Shown piece by piece: positions 52,127 to 61,427 of a stretch of DNA of 64,000 bases. How positions within the stretch are numbered: the stretch's first letter is position 1; every line of letters begins with the position of its first letter. The stretch comes from Streptomyces angustmyceticus (GTDB lineage Bacteria > Actinomycetota > Actinomycetes > Streptomycetales > Streptomycetaceae): positions 186,001 to 250,000 of the forward strand of contig NZ_CP082945.1 in the NCBI RefSeq assembly GCF_019933235.1, written 5' to 3'. Position numbers and translations under genes: made by a program. The notes beneath the pieces are model-generated. The model made no database searches. It was not told the DNA's origin and saw nothing but the letters and a program-made list of their open reading frames with translations.

Positions 52127-53701
52127 TCAGATTCCGGGCGCCCCGACCCGGGTGTAGGTCACCGGTGCGCTGGTGCCGCCGGGGGTGATGACGGTGACAC
52201 CGACGGGCCCGACGGCTCCCGGCAGAGCGTCGACGACGAGGTGGGTGTCGGAGACGACGGTGAAGCCGGCGGGGTCGGTGCCGATGAGCACCTGGGTCGC
52301 CTGGGCGAGGTTGGTGCCGGTCAGGGTGAGGGTGATGCCGCCGGCGGTGGGGCCTTGGTTCGGGACCACCGTCGTGACGACGGGGGCCGGCAGGTAGGTG
52401 TAGGTGACCGGGTTGCTCGTCCCCCCGGCGGTGGTGACGGTGACGTCGGCGAGGCCGGCGGCTCCCGCGGGGACCACGGCGGTGATCTGGCTGTCCGAGA
52501 CCACCGTGAAGGTGGTGGCGGGGATGGCCCCGAAGCGTACCGCGGTGGCCTCGACGAGGTGGATGCCGGTGAGGGTGACGGTGTTCCCGCCCGAGAGCGG
52601 GCCCGAGAGCGGGGCGACGCCGGTGAGGACGGGGGCGCTGACGTAGAAGTAGGCGCTCGGGAGGGTGGCGCTACCGCCCGGGGTGGTGACGGTGACACCG
52701 ACCGGACCCGCCGTCGCCGCGGGGACCACGGCGGTGATCTGCGTCGGGGACACCACCGTGAAGGAGGTCGCGGGGGTGGAGCCGAAGGTGACCGCGGTCG
52801 TTCCCGTGAAGTTGGTGCCGGTGAGGGTGACGGTGTTCCCCCCGGAGGTGGGGCCTTGGTTGGGGATGATGCCGCTCAGGGTGGGTGCCAGGGCGTAGGT
52901 GTAGGAGACGCCGTTGCTGGTGCCGCCGGCGGTCGTGACCGTGACCTGCACCGTGCCGGTGCCGGCCGGGGCGACCGCGGTGATGTGGGTGTCGGAGACG
53001 ACGGTGAAGGAGGTGGCCGGCGTACTGCCGAACCGCACAGCAGTCGCGGTGGCCAGACCCGTACCGGTCAGAGTCACCGTCGTACCACCGGCCGGCGGCC
53101 CCGACGTGGGACTCACCGACGTCAGCACAGGCGCCGAAACCGACGTGTACGTGAACGACACACCGTTACTCGTACCACCCGGCCCCGTCACCGTGACCTG
53201 CACCGTCCCCGAACCCGCAGGCGCCACCGCAGTGATCTGCGACGCCGAATTGACCACGAACGACGCCGACACCCCACCGAACCGCACCGCCGTCGCACCC
53301 ATGAAACCCGAACCCGTCAACGTGACCGACGTACCACCGGCCGGCGGCCCCGACGTAGGACTCACCGACGTCAACGCCGGTGCGGGGGTGGCGACATAGG
53401 AGAAGGTGACGAACTGGTTGCTGGTGCCGATGGGGGTGGTGACGGTGACCTGCACCGTGCCGGTGCCGAGCGGGGTGGTGGCAGTGATCTGGGTGTCGGA
53501 GAGGACGGTGAACGACGGCGTCGGGGTGGCGCCGAAGCGCACGGCGGTGGCACCGGTGAAGCCGGTGCCGGTGATCGTCACGGTGGTGCCTCCGCCGGAG
53601 GAACCCGAGGCGGGAGAGACGGAGAGGACTGCGGGTGTGGCTGCGGCCGGCGTCTGCGCGGCGGAAGCGGTTGGCGGTTCTGCTGAGCGATTCACGGCCA
53701 T
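52127..53701 (-). CDS. protein of six IPT/TIG repeats
   Basis: A 524-residue protein almost wholly made of six immunoglobulin-like IPT/TIG domains of about 83 residues, each starting like SPTSGPPAGGTSVTLTGSGF and containing ATAVRFG and SDTQITA-type strands. The first 25 residues are Ala/Pro-rich and polar with no clear signal peptide or anchor, so how it leaves the cell (if it does) is unclear. Domains 2 and 3 are nearly the same in DNA over long stretches. It is followed upstream on the same strand by a three-domain IPT protein and a secreted repeat protein. Confidence 0.85.
   Translation of the reverse strand: MAVNRSAEPPTASAAQTPAAATPAVLSVSPASGSSGGGTTVTITGTGFTGATAVRFGATPTPSFTVLSDTQITATTPLGTGTVQVTVTTPIGTSNQFVTFSYVATPAPALTSVSPTSGPPAGGTSVTLTGSGFMGATAVRFGGVSASFVVNSASQITAVAPAGSGTVQVTVTGPGGTSNGVSFTYTSVSAPVLTSVSPTSGPPAGGTTVTLTGTGLATATAVRFGSTPATSFTVVSDTHITAVAPAGTGTVQVTVTTAGGTSNGVSYTYALAPTLSGIIPNQGPTSGGNTVTLTGTNFTGTTAVTFGSTPATSFTVVSPTQITAVVPAATAGPVGVTVTTPGGSATLPSAYFYVSAPVLTGVAPLSGPLSGGNTVTLTGIHLVEATAVRFGAIPATTFTVVSDSQITAVVPAGAAGLADVTVTTAGGTSNPVTYTYLPAPVVTTVVPNQGPTAGGITLTLTGTNLAQATQVLIGTDPAGFTVVSDTHLVVDALPGAVGPVGVTVITPGGTSAPVTYTRVGAPGI
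53075..53385. repeat. 249-bp near-identical internal repeat in the IPT gene
   Basis: GTACCACCGGCCGGCGGCCC recurs at 53082 and 53331, 249 bases (83 codons) apart, continued by an almost identical stretch. The stretch between is written with different synonymous codons (third-base A/C on the plus strand) from the flanking domains. Confidence 0.7.
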
Positions 53702-53870
53702 GGTCCTTCGAGAGCGTGAGCCCCGGCCGGCCGCCGAGGAGAAGCGCCGGGCCGAGGCTCGTCAGGTGAGCTGGGGGGGGGAGGGCCGGGCAGGGCAGGG
53801 CGCGCCCTGTCCGGACGGGTGGTGCGGTGCCTGGTCGGCGGACCAGGCGGTCAGTGGCTCGGGGTTCCGG

Positions 53871-54617
53871 TCAGATGCCGGGGCCGGCCAGGTAGGTGAA
53901 GTCAGCGGTGGCAACGCCACCAGTGGTGGTCACGGTGACCGTGGCGGGGCCGGGTGCTCCGTCCGGCGTCGGCGGGGTCACGACGGAAATGGTGGTGTCG
54001 CTGAGGACGGTGAACGGTGCGGGCGTGGCGCCGAAGAGGACCGACTGAGTGCTGCTGAGGTTGGTGCCGGTGATGGTCACCACGGTTCCGCCGCTGGCCG
54101 GGCCGGAGTTGGGGTTCAGCGTGGTGACGGTCGGGGCGTCGACGTAGGTGTAGGACAGGCCGTTGTTGGTACCGCCCGCGGTGGTGACGCTGACGCTCAC
54201 CGGACCGGGGCCCGTGCCCGCCGGCACGGCGACGGTCAGCTGGCCGTCGTTGACCACGGTCGGGGTCGCCGTGGCGGCACCGAAGTGCACCGCGGTGGCG
54301 GTGGTCAGGCCGGTGCCGTTGATGGTGACGGTGTTGCCGCCCGCGGTGACGCCGGATACGGGGGAGATACTGGACTTGAAGGGCGCGCCTACGTAGTAGA
54401 ACGACAGCGGGTTGCTGGTTCCGCCGGGGGTGGTCACGGTCACCGGAACCGTTCCGCTGCCCGACGGGCTGACGACGGTGACCGAGGTGGGCGTGTTGGC
54501 GGTGATGGTGGCTGTCTTGGTGCCGAAGTGCACGGCGGTGGCGCCGCCGAGGTTGGTACCGGTGATGGTGACGATGGTTCCGCCGCCGGTCGACCCCTGA
54601 TTGGGAGAGATGGGCAT
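53871..54617 (-). CDS. protein of three IPT/TIG repeats
   Basis: A 248-residue protein made of three IPT/TIG domains: ISPNQGSTGGGTIVTITGTN, ISPVSGVTAGGNTVTINGTG and LNPNSGPASGGTVVTITGTN, ending FTYLAGPGI, as the six-domain neighbour ends RVGAPGI. It has no signal peptide; the first domain begins at residue 2. It is a shorter paralogue of the gene at 52127, 169 bases away on the same strand. Probably binding or structural; partner unknown. Confidence 0.85.
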   Translation of the reverse strand: MPISPNQGSTGGGTIVTITGTNLGGATAVHFGTKTATITANTPTSVTVVSPSGSGTVPVTVTTPGGTSNPLSFYYVGAPFKSSISPVSGVTAGGNTVTINGTGLTTATAVHFGAATATPTVVNDGQLTVAVPAGTGPGPVSVSVTTAGGTNNGLSYTYVDAPTVTTLNPNSGPASGGTVVTITGTNLSSTQSVLFGATPAPFTVLSDTTISVVTPPTPDGAPGPATVTVTTTGGVATADFTYLAGPGI

Positions 54618-54738
54618 GGCGATGCTCCTTCGGTGAAATGGGTGAGTGGGAGAGATCAGCCGAGGCCGGCGGCCGGGTCAGCCGCCGGCGTCGGGGTGGG
54701 CTGCCTGGTGCGTGGTGGCCGGTGCACCGGCCGGGCCG

Positions 54739-55431
54739 TCAGGTGCAGCCGATGACGCTGCCTGACGGAGCACAGTTGTCCGGGGTGTTGCCGCTCACGT
54801 TCGTGCCCAGCAGGGTCGCGCCCCCGGAGTTGACGTAGATGCCGCCGCCGCTGGATCCGGCGGTGTTACCGGTCACGGAGCTGCCGACCAGCGACACGGC
54901 ACCGTTGTCGGTGTAGATGCCGCCCCCGGCGACGGCGGTGTTGCCGGTGACGGCACTGGTGAGCAGCGAGACGGTGCCCCCCAGGTTCGAGATGCCGCCC
55001 CCCGGCCAGGGGGAAACGGCGCTGCCGCCGCGGATGGTGACCCCCACCAGGCTCAACTGGCCTTTGGTTCCCGGAACGTTGGCGGCTCCCTGGACCTGGA
55101 GAATCCGGAATGCGGGTGCGCTCGGGTCACGGGCGATGGTGACGCCCACCCCCAGCAGGGTGATCGGGGTGGTGATGGGCGGGAGTCCGACCGGACCGGT
55201 GGGTCCGCTGCCGTGCGCGCTGGTGAGTTGGTAGGTGCAGAACGGCACCAGCGCCAAGGTGTCCCCGCCGGCCGCGTTGGCCGCTGTGATCGCGTTCACC
55301 AGCGCGGTCTCGCTGCACAGCACGGGGGTCTGGGCACGGGCTTCGTTCGGGACCGCGACCAGCCCGGCGGTCAGCGCCACGGTCAGGGCGCAGACACCGA
55401 GGATGGAGCGCAAGGTACGGACAGTTCGCAT
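54739..55431 (-). CDS. secreted protein with polymorphic/beta-helix repeats
   Basis: A 230-residue secreted protein. The signal peptide RTLRSILGVCALTVALTAGL ends AVPNEARA near residue 34. The following CSETALVNAITAANAAGGDT and LALVPFCTYQLT are typical of right-handed beta-helix proteins of the polymorphic membrane-protein/CSLREA type. The last third holds repeats GGGISNLGGTVSLLTSAVTG, NTAVAGGGIYTDNGAVSLVG, SSVTGNTAGSSGGGIYVNSG. Much shorter than usual for this fold. First of a minus-strand series ending with the IPT proteins. Confidence 0.85.
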   Translation of the reverse strand: MRTVRTLRSILGVCALTVALTAGLVAVPNEARAQTPVLCSETALVNAITAANAAGGDTLALVPFCTYQLTSAHGSGPTGPVGLPPITTPITLLGVGVTIARDPSAPAFRILQVQGAANVPGTKGQLSLVGVTIRGGSAVSPWPGGGISNLGGTVSLLTSAVTGNTAVAGGGIYTDNGAVSLVGSSVTGNTAGSSGGGIYVNSGGATLLGTNVSGNTPDNCAPSGSVIGCT

Positions 55432-56202
55432 GACGTCCCCAGGAAGAGGTGACGTGAGCCGACGCACCGGCCGGTGCCGACGAGCGGCACGGCACGCTGC
55501 CTTGACATCCTCTGCGCAGGAGGGAACCCGCGGCGGCACCGGGGCGGCACCACCGGCAACGCTGAAGTGGGTCTTCGGGTAGGCGAGTTGCCCCTCCCCG
55601 AGAGGATGGGCGGCCCACCGGATTGGATGACCTCAGTAACCCACCCGAGTGAGCACGCCTGCAACGCTCTTGATGGTCCGTCACCCGGATGGCAGAGCGC
55701 GCTTCGGGCAGGGTGCACAACGTCGGTGGTGCGGGCGGTTCCGGGCCCTGCGCCACCCCGGCTGTCCGCCTTCGCCGGGCTCGGATGTCTGCACCCGGCG
55801 GGCCCGGATGTCTCTCCTCGACGAGCCCGGACCACCGCAGCAGGCACCACCTCTCCCGAGGGATCACGGCCCTACCCGAGGAGCCCCGACCCCGCCACTT
55901 GAGACCTTGGGTAACCGACTCGGCACGTTCAGCCATCACCCCGCTGCCGTCCGGTCCGCGCACGCCCGGTCCCTATGAGAGAGGAATCGCCCGGTGAGAG
56001 AGGAGTCCACCGGGCACCGGCGCCCCGAGACAGTTCACCGGCGGCCGGCCGGTCCGGAAGCCCCGGGCTTTCCGCAGCTCACGGCGGCCTTCCGCGTCCG
56101 GTACCGAGCGCGTCACGCGAGGGCCACGCCGGTTCAACACCACGGTCATGGCCGACCCTCCACGCTGGCTAGCGACGGCCCATCCACTCAAGAGGAGGCA
56201 TC
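55432..56202. other. gene-poor divergent region
   Basis: About 770 bases between the beta-helix gene (minus) and the Thr/Gly repeat gene (plus). Frames here are low quality. A near duplication GAGAGAGGA[AG]TC-N6-GG occurs at 55976-56014. AAGAGGAGG just before 56203 is the ribosome binding site of the next gene. Confidence 0.5.
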
Positions 56203-57120
56203 ATGGCGTCGAATATCCGGAAGCGCATTCCCCATGTGATAGGTGCGTCTTTCCTGGCCCTGACGCTCACCGGAACGGTGGGCGCGATCACCGCGATGAG
56301 CAGTGAATCGCCTCAGACAGCGAACGCTTCCGCCCCGAGCAGCAACGAACAGACCACAGGTGCCACGACAACCGGTGCCACGATCGGTGGCGGAGGTGGA
56401 ACCACAGGAGCCACCACCACCGGCGCGACCATCGGCGGCGGCGTCGGCGGGACCACAGGCGCCACCACGACCGGCGCCACCATAGGCGGCCTCGTGGGCG
56501 GCACGACCGGCGCGACCACCACGGGCGCCACCATAGGCGGCCTCGTGGGCGGCACGACCGGTGCCACCACCACAGGCGCCACCATAGGCGGCCTCGTGGG
56601 CGGCACGACCGGCGCGACCACGACCGGCGCGACCATCGGCGGCGGCCTCGGCGGAACCACAGGCGCCACCACTACCGGTGCGACGATCGGCGGTGGCGGC
56701 GGAGTGACCTGCCAGGTCCGCGTCGTGCAGGGCCGGCTCGTCCTCCTCCCGAGGGGCTGCAGGCTCGGTGGCGGGACCACGGGTGCCACCTCGACCGGCG
56801 CCACCATCGGTGGCAGGGTCGGCGGCACGACGGGCGCCACCACCACCGGCGCGACCATCGGCGGCGGCCTCGGCGGGACCACCGGTGCCACCACCACGGG
56901 TGCCACCATCGGCGGCGGCGTGGGCGGCACGACCGGTGCCACCACCACCGGCGCGACCATCGGCGGCGGCGTCGGCGGGACCACCGGTGCCACCACGACC
57001 GGTGCCACCATCGGCGGCGGCGTGGGCGGCACGACCGGTGCCACCACCACCGGCGCGACCATCGGCGGCGGCGTCGGCGGGACCACCGGTGCCACCACCA
57101 CCGGTGCCACCATCGGCTGA
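56203..57120 (+). CDS. secreted protein with 14 Thr/Gly/Ala repeats
   Basis: 305 residues. An N-terminal export signal (RKRIPHVIGASFLALTLTGT, VGAITAMSS) ends near residue 42. Then the motif TTGATTTGATIGG is repeated 14 times with a period of 17 residues, the spacer being GVGG, LVGG, GLGG or similar. Between copies 7 and 8 sits the only different piece, about 22 residues with two cysteines (VTCQVRVVQGRLVLLPRGCR). No aromatic residue occurs in the repeats. Such regularity suggests a beta-solenoid or fibre, which is inference. AAGAGGAGG precedes the ATG. I recognise no known family. Confidence 0.8.
   Translation: MASNIRKRIPHVIGASFLALTLTGTVGAITAMSSESPQTANASAPSSNEQTTGATTTGATIGGGGGTTGATTTGATIGGGVGGTTGATTTGATIGGLVGGTTGATTTGATIGGLVGGTTGATTTGATIGGLVGGTTGATTTGATIGGGLGGTTGATTTGATIGGGGGVTCQVRVVQGRLVLLPRGCRLGGGTTGATSTGATIGGRVGGTTGATTTGATIGGGLGGTTGATTTGATIGGGVGGTTGATTTGATIGGGVGGTTGATTTGATIGGGVGGTTGATTTGATIGGGVGGTTGATTTGATIG
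56353..57117. repeat. 51-bp tandem repeat array
   Basis: Fourteen copies of a 51-bp unit encode the 17-residue repeat, interrupted once at about 56703-56770. Synonymous third-base changes are scattered between copies, while the encoded core is nearly constant. Confidence 0.9.
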
Positions 57121-57533
57121 CACCAGCCACGCGCTGTGCAGAGCCTTCGGCGGCGGGGACGACCTGATGGTGGCAGCGGGCGCCTAGGAGCGCGCCCGCT
57201 CGGGGGACCTCCAAAGGGGGCGTGGGCCACCGTTCCCGCCGCCGAGCAGGTGGATTGGTAGTCAATCCTCCCCGCGACCGTCCACGTTCCGCGTCGGAAC
57301 GGTGGTACCGATGCAGGACGGTCCTGGGGCCAAGCCCTCCCGGGTGACCCTCACCCGGGAGGGCTTGGCGCGCCCGCCCCGCAGGTCCGTGCAGGGGACG
57401 TGGGGGAAGGGGTGGTGGAAGGGGGTGGTGGAAGGGGGTGCCGCGGACCGGTTCCCCTCGGGAAGGAATCGCCGCGGAGCAGCGAACTCACCGGCCACCC
57501 GGGCTTGTTCGGCCGGATGGCAGGATGAGCGTC
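57121..57533. other. intergenic region with strong hairpin
   Basis: About 410 bases without a supported gene. It contains the terminator at 57329-57369 and GGGTGGTGGAAGG-like tandem purine repeats around 57398-57438. The promoter of the phosphotransferase gene lies after these. Confidence 0.5.
57329..57369. terminator. very strong symmetrical terminator
   Basis: A perfect 19-bp stem (57329-57347 with 57351-57369) and a 3-base CCC loop, 208 bases after the repeat-protein gene. Works in either direction by structure. Confidence 0.85.
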
Positions 57534-58562
57534 ATGATGACGCGACTTCCCTTCGGAGACCGGTTACGGGAGGAGCTGGGGACGCCCGGGAAGCACCGGG
57601 CCCTTCAGAGCAGTCCCCGCTCACATGTCTGGCGCGTCGAGCTGGACGGGACACCGGTGGTGGTCAAGCAGCTCGTCGAGGCGCCGGATGCCGCCGAGCG
57701 GTATGCGCACGAGGTGGCGGCCCTCCGGCTCGCCTCCCGGTCCCAACCTGCCATCGTGCCCGCCTTGTTGGGCACCGACGACGCGGAGCGCGTCCTGGTC
57801 CTGGAGCACCTGGAGGCCCGCGAGCCGTCCCCCGACTGGCTCGTCGACTACGCCGCCACGCTCGCCCGGCTGCATGCCACCGGCACCCCCGAGGACGCCG
57901 GCCTCCTGCCGGTCTGGTCCGGCCCGGCGCAGGACGACATCGACTCCTTCCTCCGCCTCGCCGAGTCCCTGGACGTGTCCGTGCCGTCCTGCGCACCCGC
58001 TGAACTGGAGGCGCTCGTCGACCGGATCGGCCGGGCACCGGGGCACGCCCTGCTCCACGGAGACCCGTGCCCCGGCAACGACCTGCACACCGCCCAGGGC
58101 GTCAGGTTCATCGACTTCGAGCAGGCCGCGCTGGGCAGCGGCATCATGGAACTCGCCTACCTGCGCATCGGGTTCCCCACCTGCTGGTGCTCCACCGCGC
58201 CCACCGCCGCGCTCCTCGACCGCGCCGAGGCCGCCTACCGGGCCGCGTGGGCCGGAGCGACCGGCACCGAACCCCAAGGCGATCTCACCGGCGCCTGTGC
58301 CGGCTGGCTGCTGCGCGGCGACGCTCTGGTGCAGCGGGCGCACCGTGGCACCGTCGACCACCTGGCCCGGATCCCGGACCGGGACTGGAAGTGGGGTACG
58401 GCGACGGCCCGTCAGCGGCTTGCCTACCGGCTCGGTGTCGTCGCCCATCGGACGGCCGGGCGAGACGACCTCCGCGGACTGCACCGCCTCTGCGCCGACC
58501 TGCGCGGGCGCATGCTGACCCGGTGGCCCCGCCTCGGGCCGCTGCCCTCGCGGCGCCCGTAG
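57534..58562 (+). CDS. aminoglycoside phosphotransferase-fold protein
   Basis: A 342-residue APH/choline-kinase-like protein. PVVVKQLVEAPDAAERYAHE supplies the ATP lysine and helix-C Glu, HALLHGDPCPGNDLH is the Brenner motif with catalytic Asp, and VRFIDFEQAALGSG holds the metal Asp. The usual role is phosphorylation of a small molecule; an antibiotic-resistance role cannot be told from sequence alone. The ATG at 57534 follows AGGATGAG at suitable distance; the ATG at 57525 has none. Confidence 0.85.
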   Translation: MMTRLPFGDRLREELGTPGKHRALQSSPRSHVWRVELDGTPVVVKQLVEAPDAAERYAHEVAALRLASRSQPAIVPALLGTDDAERVLVLEHLEAREPSPDWLVDYAATLARLHATGTPEDAGLLPVWSGPAQDDIDSFLRLAESLDVSVPSCAPAELEALVDRIGRAPGHALLHGDPCPGNDLHTAQGVRFIDFEQAALGSGIMELAYLRIGFPTCWCSTAPTAALLDRAEAAYRAAWAGATGTEPQGDLTGACAGWLLRGDALVQRAHRGTVDHLARIPDRDWKWGTATARQRLAYRLGVVAHRTAGRDDLRGLHRLCADLRGRMLTRWPRLGPLPSRRP

Positions 58563-58775
58563 CGGCCGGCCCGCGCAGCCGTCCGGCAGGGGCCTGCTTC
58601 AGGGCACGGGGTCAGGTACGGGTACCGGCCGGCGGGTGGACGCACGGCTGCCAACTGCGCCCCGGTGCCGTCCGCCTCAGGGCGACTGAGGGCGAACCAC
58701 CCTCCCCCGTACGGCTGATGTGGTTGCGTCACCAGGCCGATGCCGCGGACATCGGCACCGCCGGACCATCGGAAC

Positions 58776-59474
58776 ATGACCGGACCGGAGACACCCGAGA
58801 AAGACACCTCCGACGAATCAACGCGGCCGCCCGGAGCGGCAGAGTCGGACGGCGGCCCCGCAGCCCCTGGACGGGCAAGGCGCCCCGCCGTTCGCCGGAT
58901 GTCGGCGAAGCTGCACGGCCGGGCGGCGGAAGGCGTGCCCCGATGGGCCGTGTGGGCCGCATACGCCACCACACTGACCACGCTGCCCTCCTGCGTATGG
59001 CGGATCGCGGCCATGAACTTCCATGCGCCGCTGCTCGAACCCGCGAAGACGATGGTCCGTGGTCATGGGCCGGTGGTGTTCACCGGCTGGTGGTACGTGC
59101 TCGCGCTGAGCGTGGTCAGCGAGGCGCTGGCCTACCTGACCGTCGGGCTGGTCAGCGAGTGGGGCGAGGTGGTGCCGCGCTGGGTCCCCGGACTGGGCGG
59201 CCGCCGGGTGCCGGTCCTCGCCGCCGTCGTTCCCGCCGGCCTGGGCGCGACGGTGCTCACGCTGCTCTTCCCGTACGCACTGATCATGTCGGGCCTCGGC
59301 CGGATGCTCGACGGGACGCCCGGCTCGGGTGTGATCACGCACGGTTGGCAAACCGTCGCCTTCGCCGTTGCCTACGTGCCGTTGGCCGCCTGGGGCCCGC
59401 TGCTCGGAATCGTGACCGTGCACTACTACCGGCGCCGCCGCGCCCCCGGAGGGTTCACCGCAGCACCGCGGTGA
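58776..59474 (+). CDS. hypothetical polytopic membrane protein
   Basis: A 232-residue protein: a polar Pro/Glu-rich cytoplasmic N-terminus of about 60 residues, then four hydrophobic helices (AVWAAYATTLTTLPSCVWRI, WWYVLALSVVSEALAYLTVG, VPVLAAVVPAGLGATVLTLL, TVAFAVAYVPLAAWGPLLGI) and a basic tail HYYRRRRAPGG. This layout is common in actinobacteria, with no known function. Start uncertain; ATG 58740 is also in frame. Confidence 0.75.
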   Translation: MTGPETPEKDTSDESTRPPGAAESDGGPAAPGRARRPAVRRMSAKLHGRAAEGVPRWAVWAAYATTLTTLPSCVWRIAAMNFHAPLLEPAKTMVRGHGPVVFTGWWYVLALSVVSEALAYLTVGLVSEWGEVVPRWVPGLGGRRVPVLAAVVPAGLGATVLTLLFPYALIMSGLGRMLDGTPGSGVITHGWQTVAFAVAYVPLAAWGPLLGIVTVHYYRRRRAPGGFTAAPR

Positions 59475-59482
59475 ACCCTCCG
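59447..59482. terminator. bidirectional terminator overlapping the membrane-gene stop
   Basis: A perfect 15-bp stem (59447-59461 with 59468-59482) and a 6-base loop. It covers the last codons and stop (59472-59474) of the membrane gene and serves the convergent protease gene too. Confidence 0.85.
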
Positions 59483-59520
59483 CGCGGGGCGCGGCGGCGG
59501 GAGGCCCTCCGGGGGCCGGC

Positions 59521-60600
59521 TCAGCCGAGGTGCGATCCGGTCTTCTCCAGGGCCTCGCGTACGGGCTGATAGAAGGACTCGCCGTTGGAAGCGCAGGTGC
59601 CGCGGCCGCCCGAGGTGATGCCCAGTGCGGTGTCGCCCTCGAAGAGCGGGCCTCCGCTGTCACCGGACTCCGCGCAGATGGAGGCCTGGACCAGGTCGTC
59701 GACCGGCCCTTCCTGGTAGTTGGCCGTCACCTCGACGGCGATGACGTCACCGCTGCGGAGGCGGGTGCTGCTGCCGCTGCGCCGCACCGGCTCGCCCACG
59801 ATGGCGTCGCCGACCTTGCCGATGGCCTGCATGCTGCCGTTGTAGAGGTCCACCCGGCCGGGGTGCGCGTCGGTGGCGTCGGTGTACTTCGCGATCCCGA
59901 AGTCGTCGCCGGGGAAGGAGCCGGCCTCCGTCACGGCGAACTCCGGGCCCCCTTGCGAGGCGGACCAGCTCCGTACCGCGTTGGCACAGTGTCCGGCGGT
60001 CAGGAAGTACGGCTGCCCGTCCCTGATGACGTTGAACCCGAGCGAGCAGCGTGCGGCGGTCCCCCAGATGGCGTTGCCACCGGCGATCAGAGGCCGGAGC
60101 GCGCCGGGCGACTGCTTGAGGACGGCCCGGTCGCCGAGCGAGGCGACGACCTTCTTGAGCTGCGTCAGGCGGTCGCCGGTGACCGTCCGGTCGGCGACGA
60201 CGACCACCTGGTTGGACTTGGGGTCCATCGCCCAGGACGTCCCGACGATCGTGGCCTTCTGCTTGAGGGTCGCGCGGGCGGCGTTCAGCGACGTCAGGGA
60301 GTGCCTGACGAGCTTGGCCTCGGCGCCGGCCCCGCGGACCTTGGCCGCGGCGGTCCGGGTGGTGACGTTGACGACGAGCTTGCGGTGCGGGGCGTCGTAG
60401 TAGAAGCCCGCCGCGTCGGGGCCGAGGGCGGAGCTGATGGTCCTGGCGCGCTGTGCGGCGGCGGTGGCTGTCGGGGGTTCGGCGTCGGCCTTGGCGGGGG
60501 CGGCCTGGGCGCTCTGCAGGGTGAGTGCGGCGGCGATCAGGGCCACCGTCCCCACACTGCCGAGGACGGTGCGGGACTGAGGTACGCGTGTGTGCTTCAA
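59521..60600 (-). CDS. secreted serine protease, streptogrisin/S1E family
   Basis: 359 residues. Signal peptide SRTVLGSVGTVALIAAALTL, an inhibitory prodomain to about residue 170 (AAQRARTISSALGPDAAGFY, VVVVADRTVTGDRLTQLKKV), and a chymotrypsin-like protease with His in FLTAGHCANAVRSWSASQGG, Asp in FPGDDFGIAKYTDATD and Ser in CAESGDSGGPLFEGDTALGI. Streptogrisins are exported and cleave their own prodomain. The protease domain begins about IAGGNAIWGTAARCSLGFNV. The nearby I36-type inhibitor at 44550 acts on metalloproteases in its known family, so it need not be a partner. Confidence 0.94.
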   Translation of the reverse strand: MKHTRVPQSRTVLGSVGTVALIAAALTLQSAQAAPAKADAEPPTATAAAQRARTISSALGPDAAGFYYDAPHRKLVVNVTTRTAAAKVRGAGAEAKLVRHSLTSLNAARATLKQKATIVGTSWAMDPKSNQVVVVADRTVTGDRLTQLKKVVASLGDRAVLKQSPGALRPLIAGGNAIWGTAARCSLGFNVIRDGQPYFLTAGHCANAVRSWSASQGGPEFAVTEAGSFPGDDFGIAKYTDATDAHPGRVDLYNGSMQAIGKVGDAIVGEPVRRSGSSTRLRSGDVIAVEVTANYQEGPVDDLVQASICAESGDSGGPLFEGDTALGITSGGRGTCASNGESFYQPVREALEKTGSHLG

Positions 60601-61427
60601 CTCAAGACCTTTGGTGTGGAGTTGGGCCTGCAGGGGATATCCGGTCCCGCGGGAGGCGGGCGTATTTTCCCCTCCCCCGTGACGATGTCGTGCCGGCGGC
60701 CGCCCCGTCCTTCGCGCGGGAATTCCCGCGCGCCGGCGACGGCACAGGAGATCGCTCTATATCGCCGTACCGCTCCTACCGGACACCATCTGCGTCGACA
60801 TGTGCTGCCTCGTCATATGCCTTGCCCTTGTGAGTAATCGGCGCCACAGGCGGCCGGTGGGTGTGGCTCGGCGGAATGGAATCATTCTTTCCTGCACCGG
60901 CTGCGCGCTACACCCACCCGGCCACAGCTCCGCAGGAATCACCTGTACGGCCGGTGGCGCAACCGGTCGGCATCCGGATATCACCGCACCCGTCCGCGCT
61001 CCATGACGTTCGCGCGGGGAATGCTCCCCGGCCGGCACATACGGCGGACTTCCGCTGACGAAGCCCCCAATCCGCGAGTGTGTTCCCTGAATCCGCTCCG
61101 TGAACGCGTAATGAATTCCCTCCGCCGCCGATGCACTCCGTCAAACGCGTTTCGCGAAGAACTCATGCCCTCTGCCGCTATCACACGCCGGATCCCATGA
61201 TGCGTACGGCACTCACAAGGCGCTGCGCCGTACGAGTGAAATCGGGTAGCTCTTCTATGCACGGGACACGGGGCGATGGGTGAATCGAGGTATCCGCGCG
61301 ACGGGCCGCCCATTCCTCCGCACGGGCCGGATCAGCCGTTCTCCCGGTCCCCGGCGACCCCACTCGCGCCTCCCTCCGCACGTGCGTGGTCGTCATGGGC
61401 CTGGGCGTTCCCCCGCAGGAGGCCCTC
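60601..61427. other. long divergent intergenic region
   Basis: About 830 bases between the protease (minus) and acyltransferase (plus). Partly AT-richer (60870-61260). Several short frames exist on both strands, none with a good start and family resemblance. No strong hairpin was found. Confidence 0.5.

Noticed and set aside
52241..53686. 481-residue frame on the plus strand over the IPT gene
   Set aside because: Gly/Asp/Arg-rich shadow of the IPT repeats; no start signal.
56188..57230. Long open frames antisense to the Thr/Gly repeat gene (Gly/Ala- or Pro/Val-rich)
   Set aside because: Regular 51-bp repeats keep several frames open. Only the plus frame has a signal peptide and a strong ribosome binding site.
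57534..58562. Aminoglycoside resistance gene
   Set aside because: Only the general kinase fold is visible; many such proteins act on other small molecules.
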